From positions 13,473,553 through 13,537,552 of the forward strand of contig NC_059079.1 in assembly GCF_020497125.1 (NCBI RefSeq): DNA of 64,000 bases, in the 5' to 3' direction. This document shows positions 45,535-57,778 of this stretch, piece by piece. The number at the start of each line of letters is the position of its first letter. Position 1 is the stretch's first letter. The stretch comes from Mauremys mutica (taxonomy: Eukaryota; Chordata; Testudines; Geoemydidae). The notes under the pieces are model-generated. The model was not told the origin of the DNA. It did no database searches and saw only the letters and a program-made list of their open reading frames with translations. Position numbers and translations under genes: made by a program.

Positions 45535-48262
45535 TGTTTAGTGCATACATGGTGCATTCCAGCTCATGGTACCTGACAAGTACGCTTTTCACTAATGTAC
45601 GCTTTCAGTGTTTTTCCTACTGAACTGAATTCCCATTAAGCATAACACATCATCCCATCCAAACCCATCCCCTGAGTTCAAAACTGTATTTTTATTGTGA
45701 GGTCATAAAAATTAACATGGAATTCTAGATAATTGTTTTAATAATTGCTGCAATCTTTGCTCTTTCTAGAAGCCCTTTTATGAGGGGAGAAGATTAAGCA
45801 TTTGGCAATCTTTCCCACCATGAAGAAGGTTTTTAACCAAACATAGACATGGAATGGGCTTGAAAAAAATGTAAATGCTTTAAAAGGTTGGTTTTAAGGT
45901 ACTAAGAAAATCGTATAATGAGCATTAATGGCATACATGTAGTGTGGGGGAATGTAATGAATCAGATGAGGATTTATGATGTGAGATCTTTATGTTTCTC
46001 TCTGTATAACTCCACATCCCTTGAGTCTGAGGGATGCTTTTATTCCAGTTTATCTGAATCTCTATTTATTTTATGATTTGTCCGTGGGACATGTACAAAG
46101 ATTTACCTGGTTATCTAAATTCACTGAAGAAAGACATAACTCCAGTTTCTTAAGATCTACAGATGGGCTACTTTTGAGTCCTGCCAAGATCTGCACAAGT
46201 TACCAGGTAACTGCCCTGTAGACAGAGCGTGTATGGTGGCCAATCCTAATATCCACAGAAAAAAACCCTTCCCTTGTAGTGGATACTGCCATGAGCAAAT
46301 GAGAGGGGGTTGGAGGGAGGAGAGGGAGGATAAAGAAAGACTTTACCTTTAACGCTAACTCGTATGTGGTTATCTCATATTAACTTTTCTCTAAGCAAGG
46401 TCTCTAGTGCAGAAACATGCTCAGTTGCTTAAATATCTCAAAAATACCCAGGGTAGATACTGCATCCTGGGATTGTACTGTAATTCACCATCTATCCCAT
46501 GCCTTCCTAGTCTGGGTTGCTAAAAATCACCAATGCCTCATGTAGTGACAGTAAATAGCACAGGCTACATTAACCAGTATTGCAGTTGCAGAGCAAAATA
46601 GAAATACCGAGACCTCAGAAAGTGTCCAGCAGGCCAAGTTAAGAATTATCTCTGGATTCGCAACAGTTGTATTCACTGCAGTGAATTAAAGCAGCAGTGC
46701 CTAGACACAACAGGGATTGGCGATACAGGCATACCATAGATTAAGGAATGAATGTATTATTAAGTCACAGCAAAAGTTTGGGCATCAATGCTATTCAAAT
46801 TTGCTCATTCGTTTCTGCTCATACACCCACACAAAGACAGCATTCTGCAAGACTGATCAGGCTGATGCCTAGAGGATTAATAGGACTGGGAAACAAAGCA
46901 TGACTGAGAACAGCCTCCGTGATTGAAAGTGATTACACGTGAACTGTGAGTGTAAAATACTATCCAGTCAGAGTGATAGTGTTTTACACCCACATTGCAC
47001 AAGAGTAAATAACTCTGCAAGGCAGTGACGAATCAGGCCCTGTATGACTTATAAAGTAATCCGAAAGGCATCTCCTTTTGTCAGTAGTTTTTTCCATCCA
47101 GAGTGGTCCACAGCTAGAGTATATAATATAATTTTGATTCAGTGTCAAAATGGATCTGAGACTGATAATAATTACAACCTTTTTCTGAGAAAAGGCATTA
47201 AGCTACTTATTTTGGCTGTGATTCCTACTATGATGAAATTAATTACACGACTTTAGCAATGGAGTGGGCTAGGAAAAGACTCTTTGAATCCTTTGCAAAC
47301 GTTAGATTAAGAAAAATGAAATGCTGTAATTCAGGGAAAAGGTGTTAGCTCAGATACTGAGTCAAAAAGGTCTGTGCGGTTTAACCTGTAAAACCAAAAT
47401 CCCTTGGGTTTCAGGGCTAACCACGGAGCAGACAGGAGAAAGAAGTGCACATCTCTCAAAGCTTCTCCTTCTTTTAATGCAAAAATCTGTTAATCTCACA
47501 TAATGAGTGCCTCACTTGCCTCAGCAAAAATAAAGCACAGACATTGCTCATAAAAATGTTGGTGAACGGCAATGCCAGGAAAGATAAGGGGGAAAAGTGT
47601 TCTGGTCTTCAAATAGTTTCCATCACAAACCTTTGGGTTCAGATGTGACGGGATGGTGACATCTTCTTCCCAACAGTCTAAACTGACAGTAAGTCCCTTA
47701 TGCTCATCCCTTTCTGGAGTGGACTATGGCCAAATTGGACAGCCTTTAGGTGGTATTTGCTATAGGTCCTCTGCTAGATACATGGGGCACTCAAGTTGCA
47801 ATCTTTGAGAAAAGTATATAGCCTCAGTTGATTCCTCATTGCAGCCCCACCTTAATCATTAACTGAAACAAAAACTTGAACCAAATCTATGTTAAAACTA
47901 AGTCACTTTGGTCAAGTTTGGAAACAGTGGAAAACACATTTATAGGAAACGATATTGGCAGAGTAATATTCCAAAGTGAGGAGAGGAAGAAGGGAGTGTA
48001 ATGTTTGTGGAAGCTCTCTGAACACCACAGATGAGCAGATATGCAGGGAAACATTAGAGACATTGGTATCTCAGATAACCAAGGAAAACCCAACATTATT
48101 ACAGCAGAAAAGGGAGAAAGCAGATGAATCGTAAAAGGGACAGGAGAGTTCTCTCCACCAAGAGAATTCCACACTGCTTCTCCAATGGAAAAAGTATCTT
48201 ACTCAAGCTAGGAGTGAAACGTCAATCCCATAGTCTGGCAAAATTAAAGTGGTGCTAACTGA
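45535..48262. other. AT-rich non-coding DNA
   Basis: About 46960-47041 holds a MITE half-copy ending GACGAATCAGGCCCTG. A strong acceptor-like CTTTCTTCAG (minus strand, about 46117-46130) precedes only 17 nt before a GTAAATC donor, too short to call. No gene supported. Confidence 0.4.
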
Positions 48263-48264
48263 AA

Positions 48265-48434
48265 AATTCTTCTTATTTCTTTATTTGTATTATGGTACCA
48301 GCTAGAGAGCCCAGCTGAGATCAGGGTCCTGTTGTGCTAATTCATGCCCCAAAGCATTTAAAGTCTCCCTAGAAAAGACAGACAAAAAAAGCATTATTAT
48401 CCCCAGGGGGAAGTGAGACATAGAGAGAGAAAGG
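48265..48434 (-). repeat. MIR-type CORE-SINE, 3' half of a split copy
   Basis: Reversed MIR 3' sequence (CAGGGTCCTGTTGTGCTAAT, AAAGTCTCCCTAGAAAAGAC, GGGGGAAGTGAGACATAGAG) stops at GAGAGAAAG. The element resumes at 48843 after two insertions. Confidence 0.7.
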
Positions 48435-48550
48435 GTGGGGTTTTCAAAAGCACTCAATATTGGCCTAACTCTGCTCCCAGTGGAGTTTTGTTATTGAGTC
48501 CAATGGGAGCGTAATTCTGCCAGCACTGAGCGTTTCTGAAAATCACACTC
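48435..48550. repeat. Palindromic MITE inserted in MIR (first insertion)
   Basis: Inverted ends GGGGTTTTCAAAAGCACTC and GAGCGTTTCTGAAAATCAC enclose CTCCCAGTGGAG and GAGTCCAATGGGAGC. This is the 'gattttcaaaagc' repeat type also near 24570. Confidence 0.6.
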
Positions 48551-48553
48551 TCT

Positions 48554-48842
48554 GGGTATAGCTACGTTTTGCGCTGGGGCTGTGAGTCCCAGCTCAAGGA
48601 GACATATCTGCACTAGCTCTGATTGAGTGTAAAAATAACATAGCCATGGTGGCACAAGCAGCGAGAGCGGCTAGCCACACCAAGTACGTTCCCGTCCGAG
48701 ATGCTAGGCATGTACGTGGGGCAGCTAGCTCGTCCTGCTTCTCATGCTGCTGCGGCTACACTCTGTTTGTAGTGCACTAGCTAATGCAGGTATGTCTCCT
48801 TGAGCTGGAATTACACCTCCGGCTCACAGTGTAGACACACCC
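48554..48842. mobile_element. Harbinger-like MITE inserted in MIR (second insertion)
   Basis: Inverted ends GGGTATAGCTACG and GTGTAGACACACCC, bordered on both sides by TCT (48551-48553, 48843-48845). Internal blocks GCTAGCCACACC and GGGGCAGCTAGCTCG are mirror-related. No coding sequence. Confidence 0.65.
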
Positions 48843-48930
48843 TCTGTGACTTGCCCAAGTTCACACAGAGCTGGAAGTAGAATCCAGATCTCTGAAGTCT
48901 CAGGCCGGTATCGTAACCACAAGCCTTGGT
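48843..48930 (-). repeat. MIR-type CORE-SINE, 5' half of the split copy
   Basis: CTGTGACTTGCCCAAGTTCA, then CACAGAGCTGGAAGTAGAAT (MIR core and tRNA-like region in reverse), continuing the sequence broken off at 48434. Confidence 0.7.
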
Positions 48931-48934
48931 ACTG

Positions 48935-51900
48935 GGTTCTGGCTCTCTTGAATGGCTTTTGAGCCATCAGGGACTAAGCTCTAGCAAGGAGAATGACTAA
49001 CCTGGGCAAGTTTCTGGGGACAAATCCTTTACAAAAAACCAGGACTGCTCCTTCACCAGCCATGTAAGTCAGTCATTTATGTTTATATACTTTGTTTCTT
49101 CCCCTTAAACATTAACTTAACTGTTGTGTAAAATAGATCTGCTAACTTTTTACTTGAGAAGTGGCAGTTCACATGGGTTTACATCCCTTAATGAGTTAAT
49201 CTAGTTTTTCCCATAGTCACATTCCCCTTGTAACTCTATAGACAGGGTCCTGATTTCCACGTGATGATTGGAACCAGAAGTGAGACTAGTGGGCACAATG
49301 GAAAATACCATTTGACTTACTCCACGTGCACTTTCCAGACCAAAACTGTTTCAAACCCAAGATATGGCAATGTAAAGCCATCTCAGATTGTCCACAAATG
49401 TGAAGATAAAGCAAAGAGGTTCATATCCGGCTTTGAAAGAAAGGTCACAGACAGGAACAAAGCTCATCAAATCTCTCCCCTGGTTCATGGATTCCGATTA
49501 AACTCGAAGCAAGGCTGGCATCAAATGTTTTCAGCTCGAATGTTTCCCACAGATCTGACTTGAATTAGGTTACACGGGTGTAAACGATCCGAATTTGGTC
49601 CCTAAACCCCTACAATAATTTTAAAACCATTTGTTTCTAAGTTTTCAAGATCAGCACTTAATGACGGGTGGATTCTGAAGTGGCCAACCATGCAAACAAG
49701 GGAGGAGCAGTGGAGCTATACATTTTTCAAGCTTTGGATTGTCAGCACTCTGTGTTTTCTCCTGGGTGAGAATAGATATTTTATGCAAACTTGGCCATCC
49801 TGTTCTTGTTTCCTGTGTATAAGAAATGCCCTGAAGGCAGAGAATGATACAGTGCAGAATATCATGTAATAATAAGCCAGCACCTTCTTAAAAAAAAACA
49901 CTTTTCAGCATCTAGATTATTTGGGAGAAGTTCTGGTGGAGCTGGGGAACAGCATGTGCAGCATATGTGTAGGCTACAGAAACTGAATCTGCTGGAGTGC
50001 AGGAGCCAAGGGGGAATATTACTCTCGCTATATACAAGATAAGGCAAAGATGAGAATCAAAGAGAAGGAGCATAAAGACTTTACAACAGAAGTGAGTGAG
50101 AACTTTTTATACAATGTTGGTGCAGGGCCATATTAACTGGCAAACAAGAATGCAAAGACCTCCTCCAGCTTTGCTTTCACAAGCTCATTCGTCACTATGC
50201 AAATGTACATTTAAACACTCACCTAACTCCCTCCTCTTAGAGTTTCTGCATCAAAGGCAAATAGCATCAGAAATGGGCAGCAGAGTTTTGCTTTTCATTG
50301 ACTTGTATAAAGTTTCTTGTGATTTTTTCTTTTTTAAGGAATCTCCCCTAGCAGCAACATTTCAAGAGTTTTGAACAGACTCCTGCATGGTGACATCTTT
50401 GCCATCAGTGCAATGGCAGATTCACAAGGCCTTTTCCACTTTCCACTTTATTTGCTGCCAGTATCATCTCTAGCTTTAGCTCTTTCACTTCACCACCACT
50501 ATGCCAGAGGATCCTTTCAAAAATCCTGGCTCAGCAATGTGAATTTTGTTTGCTTTAAAGAAAGAGAGAGAAAAAATAACACATGAGGTTTTTAGTATTT
50601 TCTCTCACTGGCAGCTTCTGAGAGTGAACTCAGCCTTTCTGGGTTGAATCTCCCTGAACTGGAAATGTACAGCCTGATCTGAAGCCAAAGAGCGCTCAAT
50701 ACCTCTGAAAACTAGGCTAGCCCTGTCCTATCAGGTATCCACAACTTGGACAGCCAGCAACAGAGCAACCAGAAGTATCCTTTGGAGGAGATGTAAAACT
50801 AATGTCTGGATCACATGTAGTCATGAAAATCCCCAAGGAATCTTTTGCGGGGTGGGGGACCAGGCAATAACCTTGTTATACCAGCTAAATTCCACTGGTA
50901 TAGTCCACTTCAGTGGGCTTTCAATCTGGCCCATTCTGTCTACCTGCCTTCTTCTCACCATTTCACATGTAGAGAGTATCCTTTTCCCTTCCTGAACTGT
51001 TGTATGTGCTGTTTAGAGACTGCCACCCTCCAGCCAAGATATGACTGCATCTCCGTGACAGACAAATTGCTCCCTGTCAGTAATTTGTAAAATTTGTCAA
51101 GTGATTTGGGATAGTCAGATGACAAGTGCTAGAGACATGTCAGGTCATTATACAATTATTATTCCTTTTGTTTCTTATTTCCAAGGAAACAACAGAGGTT
51201 TCTCAAGTGGGATTCTCTGGCAAACCATCAGTAAATTGTTTTCTCCAGAAATACAACCAATTTCTTGCTGCTTTGACTGCTGGAGTCCAGGAAGGCATTT
51301 TCATGTCTTTAAGCAGCAGGAATATACAAGTATCAATGCAGCTTTTAAAAACCTGAGTGAAAACAGAAAAAGGTAACCTGGAAATAGATGTCAGCAGCAC
51401 TTGTAATCATTGTGCTCCCTCTTTTACATGTGTTTTTAATTGCCTTTTAAAAATAAAGAAATAAACAGTTATGAATAATCTAATAAGTGACAGCAACCAC
51501 CTGTGAAATTCAGCTAGCCAGCTGTATGAACTCAAACGCAAGACTAGAAAACAGAGCGTGCTCTGGGACAACACGCGTTCACCTTATACGCACGTCGTTC
51601 CAAAGCCCCAGAAGAAAAATGCATTCATGCCATTTTTGGCACTTAGTGTACATGCCACTCTATAAAAGTATCCCAAGTGAGTGTTTGCTTAAGGAACATA
51701 CAAAATTTGCTTTAAAGGAACTAGGTAAAAGCCAAAGGGACAGTAGGGAAATCTGCTTGTTTGGCAATGCTTAAAAAAAAAACCCACATGGCATTTATTT
51801 ACTCAACAGTAATTAAGCATGTTTTCCTGATATTGAGATATTCAGGAGTGAATGCACGAGCAATGTAAAAACACATAGGAAACCATAGGCATACGTTTAT

Positions 51901-52625
51901 TCAAGAAGACATTTGTTTTCCTACCATGAAAAGAAGGTTATGTTCTAATGCACCTTGGCACACCTAGCAAATACCCTCAGGTAGCTGGGGCTCTTTTTTC
52001 ATTTCATGGGAAGGAACCATTTCATGAAGGGAGAAACATAACATCCTGGCATCTCAGGGGGGAAAAAGTTCAACTATATTTTTAAGGCTGTTTTGACATG
52101 TTTTTCTTCCATGCAGCACCAGACTTCAGTTACAGCTTCTTAACCACTACAGCTCAATGACCCACCACTAGAACATTTTTTCCACAAACAATTCGGAGTA
52201 GGGAGAAAGAGGCTGAGAGGAAAAGCAAACAGCTCTTAAAGAAACTACCCTTGTTTGGATAGTTCTGAACCACTGACTGTTCAGGGCAGGTGGGTGGGGA
52301 AAACACTCCTGGTTTTGATTTGAAGTAGCCACCTCAAAACCTGTTTCAGTTAACGAGACTGCAATATTTAGAAAAATACAGAGTGTTTAAGAGGGATGCT
52401 GGGGAAACTTTTCTGTAGCGTATCCTAAAGCCAAGGGCATTGGATGATACAAGCCAGTATACACAGCAGAGAAAAACATATTCACTTGCTGCAACTGGGA
52501 ATCACAGAGGAGTGGTAATTTCTGGTCGTACCTTTCAGAAAAAAGGTAATACACGTTAGTTGCAAATGTAATCATTACACAAACTACATGTTTACAGTGG
52601 CCAGAGCAGGCTCAGACTGAGCCAA
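48935..52625. other. AT-rich non-coding DNA, no firm exon
   Basis: A pyrimidine tract ends TTTTTTAAG at 50339 and is followed by about 80 open codons (to 50586) in one frame without a convincing donor or recognisable domain. The frames at 49261-49563 and 51101-51376 are also unrecognised. No repeat ends found. Confidence 0.4.
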
Positions 52626-52636
52626 CTGCTCACACA

Positions 52637-53684
52637 CAGGGGTGAGCTGCAGCCGGTTCGCACGGGTTCACGCGAACCCGTTGTTAAATTTAGCAGCCAT
52701 TTTAGAACCGGTTGTTAAGGGCTGCTAAATTTAACAAAAGTTCCGGCCCAAACTCACTTCCCGCTCCTCTCCTGCTCTGCCCCCTTCTCCTCCCCCTCCC
52801 CTGCTTCCTGCGAATCAGATGTTCGCGGGAAGCCTGAACAAGCAGCATGGAGGCAGGTAAGCTGGGGCGCGGAGGGGGAGGGGAGGTGCGGCTGGCTCAG
52901 CAGCTCCCAGTCCCAGACCGCGGCTCCCTCCAGCCCAGCGCCGGCCCGGGGAGTCGGGCCCCGCGGCTGCCGCCGAGCAGCTCGGCCCCGGTGCTGGCCC
53001 GGGGAGTCGGGCCGAGCGGCTGCCGCCGAGCGGCTCGGCCCCAGTGCCGGCCCGGGGAGTCGGGCCCCGCGGCTGCCGCCGAGCGGCTGGGCCCCGGTGC
53101 CGGCCCGGGGAGTCGGGCCCTGCGGCTGGGCCCCGGTGCCGGCCCGGGGAGTCGGGCCGAGCGGCTGCCGCCGAGCGGTGCCTGCTCTGGTCCGGCCGGG
53201 CTCGGGGAGTTGGGCCCCGCGGCGCCGGTCGTGGTCCTGGCAGAGTGGACCCGGTCCTCAGGCAGTGTGGTAAGGGGGCAGGGAGGGGGTGGGTTGTGGG
53301 GGGGTGGATAGGGGTCAGGGCAGTCAGAGGGCAGGGAACAGGGGGATTGAATGGGGGCAAGGGTCCCGGGGAGCAGTCAGGAAAGAGCAGGGTTGGATGA
53401 GGTGGTGGGGGCACTCAGGGACAGAGAGAAGGGGTAGTTGTATGGGGTAGGGGTTCTGGGGGGCCATTGAGAATGAGAGGAGGGGTTGGGTGGCGGCAAG
53501 GGGCAGTCAGGGGACAGGGAAGGGGGGGATGGGTCAGGGGTCTCGGAGTGTGTGTGTCAAGGAACATGAGGGGTTGGATGGGGCACGACACCCCCCCCGG
53601 AGGGGGGGGGGAGGAGGGAACCCGTTGTTAAAATTTTGGAGGGAGGAGGGAACCGGTTGTTAAAAATTTGGCAGCTCATCACTG
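52637..53684. mobile_element. Non-autonomous hAT transposon, 1,048 bp, CpG-island-like
   Basis: Ends CAGGGGTGAGCTGC and (reverse complement) CAGTGATGAGCTGC, with the exact 8-bp duplication CTCACACA at 52629-52636 and 53685-53692. Subterminal GAACCCGTTGTTAAA and AACCGGTTGTTAA recur inside both ends. The centre (about 52938-53180) is a minisatellite of roughly 52-bp units containing CCCGGGGAGTCGGGCC. It is followed by G-rich loosely repeated sequence to about 53600. ATGGAGGCAG|GTAAGC at 52847 mimics a first exon and donor. Frames of up to 199 codons are repeat by-products. Confidence 0.92.
52938..53180. repeat. Minisatellite, about 52-bp GC-rich unit
   Basis: Five or so units containing GGCCCGGGGAGTCGGGCC and TGCCGCCGAGCGGCT follow one another, one of them shortened by about 13 bp. 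They lie wholly inside the hAT element. Confidence 0.8.
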
Positions 53685-53699
53685 CTCACACAGTTAGTC

Positions 53700-56600
53700 A
53701 AAATGCTTTTCTTGCTCTCCAAAATAATTTTACTTAAAAGCCACAATCTGGCTCTAAACTTTGGCAAGACGTTATATGAAGAATTGGGTATACAATTTTG
53801 GATAGTGCAGGTACCATAATTGATTACCTGTTAGTCATTCTACCCACAGATAGGTTAAATATATCTACGCATCAGCTGAGTCCCAACATTACCACCTACC
53901 AAATAAAGAACCACCAATGACAGATCAGCATTTGCTGAATACTAATTTCAAGCAGGGCTGTTTTCCAGCAGCGATGTACACTATGTTGTTTCTATGAGAC
54001 TGTAATCCTAATGAACTGGTTCTATAATCCATCCATTCACAGTGGGCATGTTCACAGGTTTAACCCAGACATTGGCATAGTCCCGTCCATATTGACTTTA
54101 CCTCATCTCATTTGTAAAGTCCCTCCCGTGTAAGTAAGGTCACACAGGACCTAGCCTCACAAAGACTCTGATGCCTCTAGAGATGGCAGCAGAGTGTCTG
54201 TGCCTACCTGCCCCATGGCAGAGAGTAAACGGCAGAAGGTCCTTTTTGCCCTTTCCCATCCTTTGCTCCCTTTCATCGCTGAGCCCAAGTCCTGAATGCT
54301 GAGTCGGTGTGTGTAAAAGGTACTCATCACTTGTGAACATTACATGAGAAATAGGAATGAAGGCTTAGGTCTGGGACTACAAAGCAGGGGATCTGTTATT
54401 CTAAGCTCTGCCAGTACTTACTGTGTGATGCTGAGCAAATCACTTAGGACTACATACCTCTTGGAGAAAGTGCGGGGGAGGGGACACAACTGGAGGGTTG
54501 AAATTTGCTGCTGCTTCCCCTGGAGCAAGGGGGAAGCAGGAAGACAACAGGGGTGTCTTTGAGGTGCAGTGCCCCCTGGGGCTTCTCTTGGAGTAATGCA
54601 GCTTTCACAACACCCACTGCTCAGGGCTGTGACTAAAGTCCTCTAGTCTTCTAGTCCTCAACCATTTTGTGTCAAGATTTGTTGAAAAATTCCCAACCAG
54701 CTCAATTATCAACAGCACTTATGCAAAGCAAAATGTCATTTTATCACATATATGTATATAAATGAAACATTATCATCATCATTGTGGTACATAGCCATTT
54801 TAACACAGTTTTCTATCTACTACTCTAAGTGTAAGCCGTTTCCTGGTCCTGCTTGCATGCTGGGGGGCTCTGTAAGGAAACATGTGATCTGGGTCTTCAG
54901 CATTCAGTCTGCAAAGATCCAGCCTAGAACAAGGTGGGTTGAGTTGTGCCTCTGTAACTTATGGAGCAGTCTGCTTTGTATCTCTCTGTTTTTGTTTCTT
55001 GTATGTTTGAGTTCTGGATTCTAAGAAATAAAGTAGTGTTACATTGCACCATTCACAAAGTGTATTTGATGTTTTTATCTAACTGCTCTGTGTGTATGCC
55101 ATGAACACAACAATAATCACTTATTAAAATGTAAAAATGAAAAAGAAATACTATTTCCCCATTTCAAAATGCCACTATGTTTGTATGCAGTATAAGTGCA
55201 GAGCCCTAGACATCCCATCTTGGTCATTAATCATATATATATGATTAATATATATATGATTATATACACACGCTTCCACTTGGAAAAGTGCAGCTGTCCC
55301 AGGCCACAATGCTTTCACTTATTGCATTAGCATCTAATTACTAACAAGGTAATTTCACACATGATATCCAAAAAGAACACAAGGCTGTATTCCTGACATA
55401 ATCATGACATTGTTTTACATTCAAATGTTCATGGACTTAATGCATTTAAAAATACCACTTCCAGCCTAATTATCTTGTGGAACATTTTATACAGGCGATA
55501 TCTGATTTCAGACTAGTGTTGTATGTATTACACAGCTCCTATGGTGACTTGTAAGCTCTAGTGTGCCCCATGTGAGAGTTTCATAGAGAGATGTGCTGAG
55601 AGTGGTTTTGGTCACAGCTCTCCCCAAAGATATGCCTCTGCTTTCCATGGGAGGCAATGAATTAAAATGAATGGTGGATGAAAATCTCCAGACTTAAAGC
55701 AAGTGGGAGTTCTCTTTGATACATGTTATCTCAAGGGGCCTCTCCTTTGAAGGATTCCAATGGAAAGATGTCTGAGCCATCAAAAGACTATCCAAAATGC
55801 TTCTGAACCTTTCCCTTGCCCAACAAAAGCATTGTAGGAGTTAAGGTGGAGCTGTGCTCATCTCCAGTAATTATCTCCTCTGCTCCTCATCCCTTGTCTA
55901 GTTTAGCCCCCATCTCATTCCTTTGATTCAAGCCACAACCTGCTACAGGGTGTTTTTCTCATGCTCACATCCCTCTTGCAGAGCAGTCCCTTCTTCTCTG
56001 CACCAGGCTTGATCATCCTCCACTCTTTACTGCCTCTGTGCACCATAAAGCTTAGCTGTGTGCTAGTGTGTGGCTCTTTTGGTTTCAATGGAGCTACATC
56101 TGTTTACACCAGGGGCTCCTTCTTACACGATCCTGAGCATGCTGGCCTTGATACTGCAAAGCACTTAACTCTGAGCATCAGAGTAGTCTCATGAAAAGTC
56201 ATGTGGCTAAAGCTAAGCATGTGTTTTACAGGATTGGGGGCCCATGTGCTCAGCACCTTCTAGGTCAAGTCCCTGATGAGGACCTGGCCTTCTGTGTTCT
56301 TCACACTTCTTGAGGTGGTGCAACTATAATGCTGCCCACTATGCCCTCCTCTTTTGGCACTGCCTGTCCCCAACAAAGCCTTACCAGGAATCCAATTATT
56401 ATTGAAACCACGATGTTTGAACAGCTTTTAATTTTCCCAGAGAAAATTCCTACCTCCCCTAGTTTATAAAATCTCAGGAACTATGACTGCATAGACACAT
56501 TTTTTATTTATTAGTTGGTTCCAAAATTTTAAGTAATGAATCGTTTGCTATTACCATACTTTCATTGGAATCATTTGGGAACAAAGTGATAAAGAGGGGA

Positions 56601-57512
56601 AAAAAGAGGCCCTTGATGGATTAAAACGGCAGATCGTAGTAGCAAGAGGAGGTATTTTAATGACAGGTTTAAGACTTGCTAAGTAACTGCCACAAGACTT
56701 ATGAATACATTTTATAACGGGGTAAGATTAGCAGATAATCCTTTAAAAATAAAAAAGATGGGGAATGGCTTTTCAAAGAAAAATGCAGAAACAGAAGCCA
56801 CCCAAAACCTCTTGGAAAATTTTGCATAAGAGAAGAGATTGCTAAAGATTTTAAATCCTGTATCCTCAGTTGCTTTAAATTGGTGTAGCTGAACTTCAGT
56901 GGAGCTATGCTGATTTTGAGACATTTGCCATTTAACTTGTACATCTCCTTAATTAACTAGCAAACTCCTGGCTCACAGGATGCCCAGCATCATCAATTAC
57001 TGGCAATCCATTCAGAAGCAAGTAAGCCGCATTTCTTAGAACATGAGTTATCAGATTTGAACAACAATGTAATTGATGCCTAAATGTCATATGGAGATTT
57101 CAAGGACACTTGAGGCCTTTTTCTCTGCGGACACTGAGATGCCTCATCTTAACCCCGCCTGATGTAAATCACTAACTGGCAGTTAGCTTTATATTTTGCC
57201 CTGTAACTCCTCAGTGGATCATTCATCCTGATTTGGCTCATTGTTCAGCAAATGTATTTGAAAGGATTTTTTTTGTCCACCACCAGCAACTAAGAATGTG
57301 TCAGCTGCATCATGTAAGAACGTGTTTTGTTAGGTGGACAATTTGGGCCCTGACCTAGCAAAGAGCTCAGACAGTGGGGACAGACCCCTGTGTCTGCATG
57401 GAGTCCCATTAAACCTATGGAGGTCTGTGAGGGCACTGGGGTCTGGCCATGCAGAACTGACTGCAGAATCAGACCTATAAAATAGTGGGGTCCTTGACTT
57501 CTTTCAGCCCTT
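53700..57512. other. AT-rich non-coding DNA
   Basis: Contains a perfect 24-bp palindrome (55226-55249) and MITE-like pieces at about 56135-56245 (GCAAAGCACTTAACTCTGAG) and 57345-57480. No exon or RNA gene is supported. Confidence 0.4.
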
Positions 57513-57515
57513 GCG

Positions 57516-57620
57516 GGGCCTGATTCTGATCTTGCTTACCCCAGTGTAAATCAGGACTACATTCATTAATATCAATAGAGTTACACTGATGTAAAAATTC
57601 TTGAGTTTAGAATCAGGCCC
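57516..57620. mobile_element. Palindromic MITE, best-preserved copy of its family
   Basis: Perfect 12-bp inverted ends GGGCCTGATTCT / AGAATCAGGCCC, 105 bp in all. TTACCCCAGTGTAAATC and GAGTTACACTGATGTAAA face each other about a degenerate CATTAATATCAATAG centre. No target duplication is obvious and no coding sequence. Confidence 0.7.
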
Positions 57621-57778
57621 ACTGATGGCCGTGGAGACACTGTGAGGCTCCCAGAGCTTTGATTTACCATAGTCACCTTGATTGATCAGTTCATCAGCCC
57701 TCAGAGAGTGGGCAACAATCACAACATGTCATTCGTGTTGTTCTAGCTAGTCCTTCAGCCACCCACTGGCCAGATTGT

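Noticed and set aside
44876..45592. Open frame of about 238 codons (minus) and 199 codons (plus)
   Set aside because: Both run through the palindromic CCGCCG-rich interior of a hAT element with defined ends. The residues are low-complexity Gly/Pro/Arg and both strands are open, as expected from base composition.
50311..50586. Pyrimidine tract plus AG followed by about 80 open codons
   Set aside because: No convincing donor, no recognisable domain, and the frame ends in a purine repeat. Not enough to call an exon.
52815..53414. Pro-rich frame of 199 codons, and the plus-strand frames 52847-53400
   Set aside because: They lie in the GC minisatellite of the 52637-53684 hAT, and the ATG with a GTAAGC donor is part of the repeat.
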